Shown here piece by piece: positions 1 to 13,400 of a stretch of 64,000 nucleotides of DNA. The DNA lies in assembly GCF_014851395.1 (NCBI RefSeq), contig NW_024040041.1, positions 15,241,742 to 15,305,741 on the forward strand. Reading direction: 5' to 3'. The DNA comes from Micropterus salmoides. Its lineage: Eukaryota; Chordata; Actinopteri; Centrarchiformes; Centrarchidae. The notes beneath the pieces are model-generated. The model worked only from the letters and a program-made list of their open reading frames with translations, did no database searches and was not told the origin of the DNA. The position numbers and the translations under genes are program-made. Within the stretch, counting starts at the first letter, position 1, and each line of letters starts with the position of its first letter.

Positions 1-1675
1 TCAGGGTTGGAAAAATGATTAGCTGAGCTCAGCAAAACATAGAGAACAGAATAGAAGACCAAACATGGAGAATCTGTCTCATTATCACGATCATCATGAT
101 CATTATAAGTTATTATATCATCTGTTTATCTGTTATTACACTCAAGAACGAAGAAAACAAAGATGAAGAGTTTCTCTCCTTTCTCCAACTTTCTTATTGG
201 TCTCTTTCTCTCTGGTGTCTGTTTTAACCCCAAACCCTGGAAGACTTTGAGACGTTACTGATTTGTCGGATTTATTTACCAATACGGACATCCACGTCTT
301 CTATCCACTTTACCCTGCTTCCCAGTATATCATTTAAGGATTATCACCTTAGTTACAAAAAGTTACTTCCACAAAAACGATGTGCAATTCCAGCTGTATC
401 GGTGGCAGGCATCTGGCACAGAAAATGTAGACAAGCAGGCAACTAATCGTGTTGTTCCTTCTAGATATAAATCCCTATAGCCTTCTGTCACTTGATTTTA
501 GTGTAAATGAAGGTGCAGAGAGAGGAATGTCATACAGAGGAGAGAGAGAAAGAGAGACAGAAAGGCATTTTTACTAAAAAAGAGAGAAACCATAAAGACC
601 ACAACAGAAATGATCAAGTAAAACTTCCCCCCGCATACAGTAGTTTCTCATTGTTGCTATTATTATTATTTTTTGTATCATTCATGCAGGATTCCACAGG
701 GTGTACAACTCCGCAAGTCTAAAAAACGAAGCTGTGTGGGGTGCAACAGAAGATTCAAGCTTCAATGTTTTGAACAAGTAGAAGAGAAGGAGGAAGAAGA
801 AGCAGGAATAGAAGAAGAAATACTGCAGAAAACAGTTACTGGTTTGTTTTTTTGTTTCTGAAACCCATCTCCACTTTTTTGTTTTTCTTCTCTCATAGGC
901 CATAGGTTGAGGTCGGTTCAATTGTTCGTTTCTGGGACGAGGGTGTTCTCCAGGGACGGGGTAAACATCCCCAACTCACCCATCCTGTGCTCTAGATTTT
1001 GACAGAGGGACTTGTCAATCCCGTGCAACACTCCCCAACTCTCCCACCCACTTAGCCTTCTCACCTCATATAGGTGGAGGGCTCATTGTCAGTTTTGTTT
1101 TTATTTAAAAACACAGATGATAAAACTCATCAATATTCAACTGGTGGTTGGGAGGGTTGGATTTGATTCTTTTTGAGGCTAACTTAACTGAAGTTAGCTT
1201 TGAGAAGCAAAAAAACAAAAAAAACAGTGGTCATTCTTTTGTCTCTGACTGTAAAATGTCTTTTGTCGAGTCGCAACTCTTGACATCTTGTAAGTGGCTG
1301 TAGCTCGGTGCCAGAGGCATAATTTAAGACACACAAAGACAAGTGTCCATCACCCCTCCTACTTGCATCCTTAAAAACTGCAGTTTGAGGTCGGGTTTTT
1401 GGCATCAAGAGATGAATGAAACAACAATGCGAGAGTAACGTGGCCTCCGCATTTTTGTTCCATCCCTTTGTCCTGACACCTGCCCCTTCATCTAGCCCAC
1501 CGTCCCTGGGACATGGCAAGCAGTTGGAGGAGAGGGAAAAATTGAACAGATGAGAAAGAAAGAATCACGGTTTCCCTTGGCAGTCTGTGCTCTAGGTCAG
1601 AGCTTTCTATTTTCATCTTTCGGTCCATCTATCAATTCTTTTTTCTTCCTTACGCCCCTCCCCCATCCCCAGAGG
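1..1675 (-). other. cacna1a: 3' UTR and downstream flank
   Basis: This is non-coding sequence after the stop codon on the gene strand. Its left part is A/T-rich. It contains AATAAA on the minus strand at 1100-1105 and 271-276. Short open frames on either strand are purine-rich low-complexity sequence and look like no known protein. The true transcript end cannot be fixed from sequence alone. Confidence 0.5.
1100..1105 (-). terminator. candidate poly(A) signal AATAAA
   Basis: AATAAA on the gene strand about 570 nt after the stop codon. The downstream sequence is not clearly GU-rich, so this is only a candidate. A second copy lies at 271-276. Confidence 0.25.
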
Positions 1676-2495
1676 CTAGCACCAGTCGTCATCCTCCGTC
1701 TCGCTGTAGGGTTCATGCAGGCCCTTGCGGGGACCCCTAGGATGCCCAGCTGGAGGGGGGACCTTGTGAGGCCCAGTATGTGGGGGTCCATGTAGATGTG
1801 TGGAAGGTGATGAAGAACGGTAGCCATTGGGCAGTCGGCGCTGGGCAGCAGGCTGCATCTGGCCCTGTACAGGCCCAGTCAGGGCGGTCGTGGGAGGGGG
1901 CGCATGGTGGACAGTCCTAGGTGAGGTGCGACTGGGTTGTGGGTGTGACGGTGGATGAGGGTGGGGGTTGTTTACAGGGTGGGGCTGGGGTGGAGGGAGG
2001 GGATGGGGGTTATGTGGCTGTGGTTGTGGAGGAGGCGGCAGTGGGTGGTTGGCCAGATTGTGGGGGTGGGGGTTTCCACCCTGCATGGAGCTCTGCTCAT
2101 AGGCAGGTGGTTCATGGTGGGGCTCATAGTCCTGGTAGTCCTGGTTGTAGAAACAGCTATCCCCTTCCACAGAGCCACCTCCTCCACCTGTGTCTCCCCA
2201 GCGAGGTGGGGGATGATGACCCTGGCGGGATGTGCCATGATGGGCTGGTGGGAGTACAACGGGGGGGAGGGCCCTGGCCTTGGGGAGGCTCAGGAGAAAA
2301 GCGACGGGGGGCTGGGGCTGGTGGTCGGCCCTGTGGCCCCCCCGGTGGTGTGGGCATAGCCTTACGAACCACAGGGGAGTAGGTAACATGGGGTCGAGGT
2401 GTTGCGGGGGTCTGAGGCAACTGACGACGGCCTCGACGTGGCGTACTGGTCCCCGATGTTGAGGGGACAGGACTTCCGCTGACCGAACTACTGCC
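1676..2495 (-). CDS. cacna1a: exon 47: distal C-terminus with stop codon; one frame break
   Basis: Starts GSSSVSGSPVPSTSGTSTPR then RGRRQLPQTPATPRPHVTYS and PVVRKAMPTPPGGP, and ends RRLPNGYRSSSPSTHLHGPP ... RKGLHEPYSETEDDDWC with TAG at 1676-1678. The two ends lie in different frames. At 820 nt the exon has one base too many. Read straight, it stops after WRRWLCGRG near 2160. The likely cause is a seven-G run at 2261-2267, or a 178-nt intron at 2188-2365 (see findings). The middle is rich in Pro and His. There is no polyglutamine tract. The DDWC end is a PDZ ligand as in mammalian Cav2.1 and Cav2.2. Confidence 0.9.
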
Positions 2496-5400
2496 CTACA
2501 CAAAAAGTGAAATAAAGCAAATAAAAAGAACGAACCACAAATTCAACCACAGAACATGTAGAATAAAGTAGAGGATGGGAAAGATAGAGTATAAATCAAA
2601 TAGAGAGGGAAAGAAAGAATGTAAGATAGAGAGTCCAGATAGAAAAGCAAGAAAAGACAAGAACAAGAACCACAGCAACAATAAGAAGAAAAGCACCAGT
2701 CATAATGTATGTGGCGTGGAGGAGAGGAAGGCAGAAATGAAAGGCATCAAAAAGTAACAGAGCAGAGGATGTGGATATAAAAGATGAGATTCCAAACAGC
2801 ACCATACATAGAGAAGCGACATGTCACGCAGAGGAAAGAAAACAAAAGACAACAGGAGAAAAAAAGGGTAAAGGGTTGATTTCCGAAGCAACATATGTGG
2901 TACAGGGTAAATATGGTGACTAAACCTACATTAATGTGGTTTGGTTTAGTATTGTGAGTTAGCTGTGTGTACTGTATCTACATGTTGAGTTCTAAAAGGT
3001 TTTATAATAAAAAGGCAAAATGGGAGAAATCTATTCTTCCCCAATTAGTCTTCCTTTGCAAGACTTTTCAAGTTCTAACATAAAAATTCAACACGTAAGG
3101 CTTAACGATGTGTCACGCTAGATCAAACATACTTTTTGTCCTATTTTAATAGGCAATCAATCAATTGTTGTAGATTATGTGTTTGGAAAAGAAAGCCATA
3201 AAAGAAAAGGTAGTGGGGGTTGGGGTTGGTGGGGGCGTGAGGGAACACTGGCAAGATAGGGACAGCAGTCAGGTACTCAAATATACATTTTTATGCATAT
3301 TTGTTGGGTTGTTGGAACGGTGAGTTGATTACAGTGATTTCATTTAACAAACATGTACTTTGTACTTGCATGATTATACCACAGTACATATGTTTGGGTG
3401 CATGTAGTCAAACATATATGTACAGTATATATGGATGTACAGAAAGGGCCTATACCAGGCTATTTTGAACACAACTGTGTGTTGTTAAGGACAACAACAC
3501 ATCTTGGCCTCTACTTTGAGGGCAGCAGTGAATATTGGAATAGTCCTATAATAATTTGTGATGTTTCTTTGTCACTCTATTTATTATCCTATCAAATAAT
3601 AACATATGTTTTTTTAGTGCCCTGTCCAGAGGTATTCCAGATAGCTCAGAGGAGATCTGTTGGTTGGGACAGGTGGTGGTGTGCTTGTCAAAGTTAAACA
3701 CCTCGAGATGAATAACATAAATGGATGATTGCATCAGTTAACCACCATCAAACTAGAGGCCCTTATGTTATACCTTTCAGCATAACACTGAAAACGTGTT
3801 CATGCCACTGCATTTTGAAGAACACAAGGTGTGTTGCCTCAAACTAGGCGCCGTGTGTACACAAGTACCCAGAAGCCCACCTGTCTGTGTGTCATGCACT
3901 CGCGACCCTCGCTGGGCGATCGTGACCAGCGCCGGTCCCTTTCCCGCTCCCTCTCCCGGTCATGCTCTCTGTCACGGGAGTGCCTGTGCCCGTACTCGCC
4001 CCCTCGCTCTGCTACGTAGCGCTCCTTGTCCACAGAGCCGTGGTGGTGGTGATGATGGTGGTGGTGCTTACGGTCTTTGGACCGGCCGCGATCTCGGTCA
4101 CGATCCTTGTCTTTGGATGTGAGGTCTCCGGACTGGGTGGTTGTGCTCAAGTCTGTGCCCAGGCCTGATGGTGGAGTTCATGGGAGTTGTTATTAGGGTT
4201 AAGCGTGGTGAAAACAATAAAGATTGCTATGACATTAGATCACAACACTTAAAAGTAATAGGTACACAACACTGAGTTACCTTTTATGTGTTATTGTTCA
4301 TCTTTTAAATGTGCACAATTTATTGCAGTGTTCAATACATTTAATTTTTAAAAGGCAAAACTGAATCAGTCGAACCATCATATTATTGCTTTCCATACAT
4401 ATGATGTACGCCCTGTGGGGTCATGTGTGGGTGTGGCCTATCTCTCTCTCTTCCTTTAAAGAAGGAAGAGCTGATTGCAGTAACTAAGGGGAACCTGGGC
4501 TAATTATCCTGTAGAGTATTTGTAACTCTTTCTTCTAATTCTGCAGGAGGCTGCTGTCGAGGCCAGATCAGACCTCCCTGCGGGCCGGCTCCCCAGTTTC
4601 CCCTTTAGTCTGGTTTTCTCTGGTTGGACTATTGCTTTGTGGTATTTATCTTGTTTTTGCATACTACAACACCTTCACACATACATTCATGCAACCATCA
4701 TCCTGCACAACACTTCTGAAACCACAGACTACATGCCTCATACTTTAATTATATTAATTCGAAATGACTTAATTTGGCTTATTTTTGTTAAATAAACATA
4801 TGTTATTAACCGTCTACCATGGTGTGTCTCCCTTTTGTTGTGGCCTTTTGAGCCAGGTCATAACACCCAGTATATCAGTGTGTGTGTGGTCATTCACACC
4901 TGTGTCAGCCTCGGCGTAGCGACAGAGGGACCTCTCAGACGCCCGGTGACTCCGGTCTTTTCGCCGGTGTCCATGTCTGGAAGTTCTCCCTTCCTCTGGT
5001 ATTACACGCTCCATATTGTAGTCGTCTGCCCCTCCCTTGTCTCTGTGCCCACGCCCGGACCTGCTGTGGCCCAGCGACGAGGCCGAGCGTTTCATGGGAC
5101 TGCTGTCACTGATGGTCTGAGAGAGAAAGAGAAGGACCACCGAGGCAGGGAGAGAGAAGGAGAGTTGCAGGGAGAGGTTTTTCCTTCGATTGCCGATTTG
5201 GTGTTTTCTATGAGCTATGGGGTTAGAGACACTGTGTATGCATGTATACGTGTGCATGTGTGAGAATGATTCTTGAACTTTATGAAAGCTCGCCCCATTT
5301 CCTCCTACATCCCATCCCAAAATGATACACTCCAGCATTAGTAATAATGTCCAAATCATGCTACTTCAGAAATACAGATACGGTATACAGTTTATAGGAC

Positions 5401-6614
5401 AGGGGTCGACAAAAAGCAGCCTGTGGCCCTCGATCACAATTATTTGGCCCCTACATTTTTTCCCCCTAAATCCAACTCCTGTGTCAACAGGAATTAAATG
5501 CTCTTAATTAACCATCTGATATTCAAAACGAGGCTACTGAACAGGTTTTAATGTGAACAGCTCCTGGTGCTGCAATGAAGTTTAACAAAGACCAAATAAA
5601 AAATAACAGAGGGCTAATAAAACCACATTTTAAATTAAACTATATATTACCTCTTTAATTCAAGCACATATTTAATTCAACGGTAACACAATGAAACACC
5701 GACCAAACAGGGTTGAATATGTTTAAGGATTCACACCACAGGCACATGTCTCCACTGCACCAGTGCTAGTCCCCCAGTGAACAGTGTTACAAAAAACTCA
5801 GGGCTGAAACTACAGTAATTGCCGACCCCTGATACAGAGGAATAAATAAAAAAAGTATATAAGAAGAAAGATACAACAAAAATACAATAAAAGAGATGAT
5901 GGCAAATGGCCATGCCTTCCATGCTTCTGTAACTTGCTTTATAAAAAAAAGAAGGGAATAGAAGAGTCAGTACGACTGGCAACAGTCCTCCATCCTCACC
6001 ACCCATAAACCCTGAACATGGCACATTCCAGGCTACACAAAACTCGATCTTCTGATCTGTTTCAGCGTGCTTTCCTCCAGCCATGCAGGTACATAGGGGT
6101 TGTCCTGAGTCCTCTATTCACATGAGAACTTCCTTCTGCAGTGCTGAGGCCTCATGCTCTGAGGCGGGACAGCAGGACAGAGCCTATGGTGCCACCATGT
6201 TGCTGACCTGGGCATGTAGACCATATCAGGCTACCTCAGTGCTAGATCCTTTTGGAAGCTGAGCTGGCCATTTTTGCAGTTATAGTGTATTAGACAAATC
6301 AACTGACAGATGGCCATTTGGCAGATGTATATAAAACACAAGATTATCTGGCCTCATAGGAGTAGCACTGAGAATCCCAACAACACATCCGTTCACACAC
6401 ATATACATAACCAAATCATTTCTCTTTCTGTCTCTCATCACTCTCACACACATAAACACACACCCACTTTAACACATTTCGGCAATTTTCTTGCATGCAG
6501 GTGGGCAGGTGTGAATGGAGACTCGGACACAGACAGGGAAACACTGACAACATCATTACAGACGAGCACACAGTCATGAGGACACAGAGCAACAAAGCAC
6601 AAGCAGCAGCAACG

Positions 6615-6648
<34 letters not shown>

Positions 6649-7594
6649 TGAGGCCACTAGACAGCGTGGCATAACTGTTAATGATGACAGGGGACGTGCA
6701 GAGTTCAGCCCAATCCCAAATGCACCGCGTTAGGTGCATGAGAGAAGTAGCTAAGGGCGCTCAGATCTGTTTGGAGGCTGGGCTGGCATCAGATTTGGTC
6801 ATGCCAAAAAAAGGTTGTACTAAAACATTTTAACACTCCGGAGAAACCCCTGCCATGATAAAGACACAGCATGGAGAAATGAGGGAAAGATAAGTGTGTG
6901 AGAGTAAAAGGGAGAGGAGAGGGAGAAAGAGAGAGACGAAACAGGGAAGACAGGGTACATACACTGAGGGTACTGCCACGTTGTTTCCCTCTCCTTCGCT
7001 GCTGTATGAGCACAGAGAAGACACAAACACACACACACACACACACACAGCCACAAATACACCAAAGGAGCATACACACAGACCCAGGAAGGGAGGAAGA
7101 AGTAAGGGAGACAGGAATGGATTGATACAAAATGACAGAGAAAAGGGGTACAGAGGAGCACAAGTAAAAAGCAAAGAGTGTTAGGTGGAGGTTCCACCCA
7201 AAAAGAGATGGGGTGCCACAGTGGAGAGGACAGAGAGAGACAGAAAGGAGGGGCAGAGAAACAGAGTCTAATTAGACACGGAAGCAGCAGTGAAGGTGGA
7301 AGAGAAACACTTACCACAGACACTTGGGGGGGTTGGCGCCAAAACAGGGTTATACAGACAAGGTCACCATGAAAATGCTCAATCAACGGCACCACAGTCA
7401 CAAACGGCAATGACGACAATCAGCAAAATACACGCACAGATGGATATGCATATTCACAAACACACACACACACCCACACACACAATTACAATTATATGAA
7501 ACGGCAGACAACAGAGTGACAAAAAACAGTGTGAGTTTCAGGGTGAGCACAGAAAGACTGCGGAGCACACACATATACACAACACACACACCTG

Positions 7595-7641
<47 letters not shown>

Positions 7642-10189
7642 TCATGCTATTTCCAGTCTTGGTTGAAAAAAAAAAAGCCCCAAAATTCAAAAAGAGTTCA
7701 GCACAGGAGCACAAAACCTTTGCTAGGAAGGAAGAGACGGTTTAGTACAAAAACAACAACAAAGGATAAATAAATCAGGGTCTCGACAAAAGAAGAGCAA
7801 ATAATGGGGGGCAGAGTGTATGTGTGTTAAATATGTGCTCGTGTGTGTTTGAGTGTGTGCATATTTGTATTTATGAATATATTGTGTGCATATGACAACC
7901 AGAGCATATGAAACAATATAAAATGGATGGAGTGTGTAAGATGGAAACGGGACATCCACGGTTAAAAACCTTCATGCAGGTGGCAGGATGGTGGGAAGAG
8001 AAGAAGACAACAGGAGAAGACGAGGAAAGGAGCAGAAGGTCTGACTTTGCCTCGCTATGGTCGTTTTGAAATTAACTTAGGAAGTCAACATTTCAGCAAA
8101 ACATTTCCATGTTTTAACCAGAAATATTGTCATGATTGCTTTTAATATAAAAAAGTAACCTTTGCTCAATACCTTACCAGCGGTAGTATGCATTTGTCAA
8201 TATGGCCTTAATAAACTCTCTCCAGCATGGATTTGAGTAACCAATACATCTTTAAACAACAAGTCAGACCTTTCAGAATATGATCTTTTCAAACAAAAGG
8301 AGATGAGGAACAGAGAACATGGGGGGGAAATAGAAAGAGAGTGGAAAGGTGAGAATGCTGCTCACTTGGTTGTCGCCTGGGAGGCGGGGCATGGAAGCGG
8401 CCCTGCCATGGCCTTCCATTGGTGGAAAGTGCTCAGTATCCGAGTAACCATCCTGCCCCATCTCTCTCATCTCTACCGTCTGCAAACAGAGCAGGAGAGC
8501 AGGAGATGGTGTGACGGCTGCCATGAACACTGATAGGGAGTAGGGGTATAGGTGGGAAAGTTGTTATCCAAAGAAAGCAGAGAACTGAGGGACGCAGAGA
8601 GGTAAGAGTAGTCAGTGGGAGAATTTGGTGAGTGTGTGTGAAGAGGGACTTTTTTTCTCTTTGTTTGTTGTTTTAGTTTTTAAATTGTGCGATGAATGAA
8701 ACACAAAAGCAATCCAGTGTTAGGGTCTTACGCAGATAAGATCGTGAATATGCTCCAAATAATATCAAATTTTTTATTTGCAAAGGTTCCTGTCAAAAAC
8801 GGAGCTGCAAGCAAATGCAAAGATTGTTTGTTTGACGGCATCTAAGCCAGATGGAGTCACAACAGGAATGGACTTGAGAGATGTGTGGGCCAAAGACCCA
8901 TATGTGGCCCAAAGGACAGGTGGGAAAACACAACTGATCAAATGATTGCCATGTGCAGGCGCTGATACACTGTAGGCAGTAAATAAGGTTGTGTAAAAAT
9001 TATGAATCGTCTTCCTGTACAAATGTGCCAAATTCTATTTTTTTATTTTATTTGAAGAATACCTTGAGAAGTGATGCCAAATCTGGCAGCTGGGCTGTTG
9101 GCCTCTTGCTTAGACACACCTCTGTTTAAGTTTGTTTAAATTTAAATTTCAGTCATCAGCTGAGATGGAGTGACAGCTATCCCATTTAATAAAAAATTTA
9201 ATTAAAAAAGCGTTTTTTATTTTACATATCACCTGTTGTTGTTTGTGTTTAATGATTTGATTTGCCTCGTGTCTATGTATCTAGCAAACTATAGGTTATC
9301 ATTGAAACTAGTTTGAATGAAGCCAACAGCCACTCTCTTCTATCCAACTACTGAGTTTAAACTTCTCCAGACCTCTGTGGATTGATATGGAGAAGTGGCT
9401 ATGTCACGGGGCTGACTGATACAGAGACCCGTCAGTCCCTCCAGGAGGTCTACAAGCACAGAGGTTTAACAGCATGATGACAGAGACATGAACCACTCTG
9501 TAGACGGAGGCAAGATTGACTCTGAATGACATGTGGAAATGTACGGTGAAGTAAAAATTCTGTAAGATAAAAAGAAAAACTTTGTGGAGACAGGTTTGAT
9601 AGATGGAATTAATCAAAGAAAGCATTAACACCATGTCAATGCTAACTGACGAATTGAGGTAAGAGAGATCGCAAGAGATGAAAATTACCTACTGAGTAGA
9701 ATCAGCATAGACAGTATGACCTCTGAACTTCTGAACTGTTTTGTGCCAAGGTGGCTTCAGATTACACAGGACATGCTGTATTTAAGAATAATGTTGTTTA
9801 TTTTCACAACTACTGACAAGTGTTCCCAAACCATTAGCATAAGATAATATTGAGTATACTGATTGGACTGGAATGGAGAATGTAAAAACATGAAACAAGA
9901 AGCAAGTCAATGCCCTGATCGACAAGATGCTGCTATATTTCTAATATGACCTCAGTTATAATGAAGGGGAACACAAACCTGATGTCCTTATGCCTTTGGA
10001 AGTTATACATAAGGGTGCCCCCCTTTCAGTGGAGAGGGAGTTGCAATCTGTAACTGCATGAAGGTCAGTTCATTTTACCATTTAAGTGTTCTCAATGGTT
10101 CTTTGGGAGTTCATTTGGTAGCAATGACATGGAAGTAAAAACAAACGTTGAATGGATCATGTTTTTGAATACTTGTTCACACAAACTCG

Positions 10190-10254
<65 letters not shown>

Positions 10255-10437
10255 TAGGTGCGAGGTCCTGGGTGTGTGTGTGTATGAGCTTTCTACCTGA
10301 GAGTTGGTCATGCTTCCCAGGCCATCCTCAGGGTGACCCTCAGGGCTCCAGCTGCCGGCCTTCTGGGACATCTCCTGAGCACGAGCTGTCACCCATGAAT
10401 GGCTCTCCGGGACCCCCCCCTCCACTGGCCTATGACA

Positions 10438-10473
<36 letters not shown>

Positions 10474-13400
10474 AACCGTCACAGACAGATCTTCCTTCAC
10501 TGTTCTGCTTTTAAGAAACCACCTCCTGTAAAGTCAAACATGCCAACAATCTGCCACTCACAGGTTGTTGACAGTCTCTGTTGTCTCAGGTGGAGGGAGT
10601 GCGTTGTTAAGTCCCGGACCCCCATCCTGGGTGGGGGAAGGTGGCTCCACGCGCTGAAACAGTAATGGCGTTCGATTCTGTGTGAGATATACAACATGGC
10701 CGCCGCCAGCTATCAGGCAGACTGACAGGGAAATGGAGGGAAGGGGGGAAGAGCAGGTACAAAGGGGATGCAGAGAGGGATCTGTTGGCTGAAGCAAGGT
10801 GAGGCAAGAGAGGTAATGGAAGAGGAAAAAAAATACGGGATGGAGGGGGGTTCTTGAGCAACTGATGCCCAGCAGCTAGCAGGAGAAAGAGACGGGTGGC
10901 ATTCTGGGACCTGGCAACCATCTAAGGCATCCAGGTCCATTAGAGTGCTTCCTTAGGTCCAATAAGGAATTGGAATTCACCCACTCTGTCTGGAGCTCAG
11001 GGTAGAATCAAAGGGAATGATCAGCAATCATTCAGGGTTTCATCGGATGATAGATCTAAATAGTGGCTGAAGAAAATCAGTAGTGGAATTGAAATGAATA
11101 AAGAGGGGCTTTGTTCAAAAGGGGGGTGGAGGACAACATGGCAGATAAAAACTGCAACAATCCTGTGAAGGGGAACATTCAGCAGGTGAAATGCATGATG
11201 GGACAAATGCTACATTCATTTTCATTTATTTACTAGTCACCCCTTTAAGAAGTTTCACCAGTACTACATAATAACCACCTTTCACAATTTCTAAGTGGTC
11301 ATTAACCTGTTAACACATGCAAGTTATATGAAAATTAACATTCAAAATTTCCATTTAGCAATCTTTTGATCTCTGTAATCTTAAAACGAGTCTTTTTTTT
11401 TTGCACATGCAACTCTCCAAATGTTTCTGTTGGTCCATGCTGGCTGTATAAACCTGTTAAGGACCATTCAACACAGCAGAATTAATGTGGAGGCTGGTCA
11501 GCTCTGTCATTGAAAGCATTCACTTTCTTAACGAGGGGCAGCGTGAACAGTAGGTGCAGCAATATCATAATGCAAATCTAACAGTCCAAGGTTACAAGCA
11601 TGGGTGATGGGGAGCGAGGAGGTACAGAGTCTTTACAAGCAGTCGACATGGGAAAGAATCGAGCTCAGTGACAGGAGCCATTGCGTACCATCATGTTGAG
11701 GCATGGGCACATTAGGGGCTGTGACAACACTTCAGCCTGCTTAAAACCAAACCCTGCAGTCTCTATATAGACTTCTAAATAACTGCAACATGTTTGTATA
11801 AATCATCTAGTAAATTAGCATTTAAAATTTTGTTAAAAGCATGAGTTATGTTTTCTGCATCACGCCAATGCTACTGTTACTGTAAAAGCCGGAAGTACCA
11901 AACCTTGCCCAGCAGATGGCAGCACTGTTTTTGCTATTTTGCCTTTTTGGTGACTGAGTGAGGACTCCTCCCTGGGTCAGTACAGAGGTTGTCACAGCCC
12001 AGGCCTATATGAATGGGACTACAGCCCTGCAGCCTTGATTTCAGTGCGTCAGTCTGCCTTCCACTCTAAAGGGTTGGATGCACGCTGAGTAGAGTGTTAT
12101 TCTCCTTGAGACAGCAGTACCTGCTCATCCCGAAGAGCCTGTGAGCGCTTGATCTTGCTCTGCCGGTAGTACTCCATGATCATCATAGCAGCGTAGATTT
12201 TCCCCACTGTCAGGTCTGTCGCTGCTGAGAGAATGACAAGTTACCCTGCAAGATTAGACCTTTTTGGAATGGACCCTGAGCGCGAGGTATGGTAGAAAGG
12301 GGTGAGGCATGCACACAAACACAGAAACACACTTGGACTCTCACACACACATGAACATCAAGCAATTAGTCTTTTCACAGAGAGATTGATTTTTTTTAAC
12401 TTTATCTTTTTTTATTATTATCTTTTTTTTAATTGTTGGATTAACTCTATAGCAGTTATATTTGTAACAGGTAAAATACTGCAATCAAAGCATCTCATTG
12501 TGATACAGATCAAGCATAAATTCATTCGCTCCAGGAATCTGCAATCATGTGATTGCAAGAATCAACACAAATTTAACCAAGTCATTAAAAAATAAAAGGC
12601 ATTCTATAAAATCTGTGATATCTGTCAATGACTTCTTTGGAGTTTTATGTAAATTATGCTAAATACATAATACATTTCCTAGCTCTTTTAATGGCAAATC
12701 TCATGCATTTCACATCCTCAATTATGCCACTAGTGAGTTAGCACCTGTGCATTTGTTCTCAGTGTAATAATATACAGTATTTCTCTCAAGCACAGCCAGC
12801 CATATAGTGTACGCAGCTGACTCCCTGAAGTGAAAAGACGTCTATAGAGAGTTGATCTATAGTGAGGCACCCTCTGATTTCAGGCACAGAGAGGTGGAGG
12901 AGCGGTGTGGTCTGGGACTTGGTGGGTCTATTCTGGTGAATGTGGTTACTGTAGCTGAAAGAAAGGACAGGACTTAGGATGTTGTGCGTGTGTGTGTGTG
13001 TGTAGTTGGTTTGCATCTACCATGCAGCCTGTGCTTTGTCAGTGCTTGTGTTTTTTTTCTTCATGTTCACATAGTCTTCATATAGTTGGGGTATGTGGGT
13101 GTGCAGGGTTAATGTGCCTGCTGTATCAGAGGGTGCAGCAGTGAGAGAGACTGGCTGATATAAGCGATTCCTCGGGTGGCGTGAAGAGAAACATCGTTGG
13201 AGCACTGGGCGGCACAGGGTGGCTGCATCCAAGCCACATTGTTGCGCCCCCGCCCACACTCTGCAACTTACACTTGTGTGGCGTAACCAGCAAATCCAGA
13301 GTTTTCTGGGAGAGGTTGGGCCAGATCGCCATCATCTCTTTCCTCAGCTCTGCATCCATCTGGTGCTTGTCAATGCCACCTGAGCAGGTTCAACAAACAC

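Larger units (their letters stand above)
5117..8365 (-). other. cacna1a: intron between exons 43 and 45
   Basis: Holds an hAT-like short transposon (5400-5831), a GA repeat (6617-6644), CA repeats (7027-7048 and 7602-7640) and purine-rich stretches on the plus strand. I looked here for a 36-nt exon coding RRRGRPRGNNLS and did not find one. Confidence 0.75.

Noticed and set aside
507..921. Overlapping open frames on both strands with Glu/Arg-rich translations
   Set aside because: They arise from GA-rich low-complexity sequence downstream of the gene. No domain, no splice pattern and no similarity to known proteins was seen.
1921..2382. Long Gly/Val/Trp-rich open frames on the plus strand
   Set aside because: These are antisense shadows of the GC-rich Pro/His coding sequence of exon 47.
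6789..7419. Long minus-strand frames of up to 199 codons
   Set aside because: Translations are Leu/Ser/Pro/Cys-rich from a CA repeat and purine tracts. They carry no Cav2.1 motif and sit in an intron.
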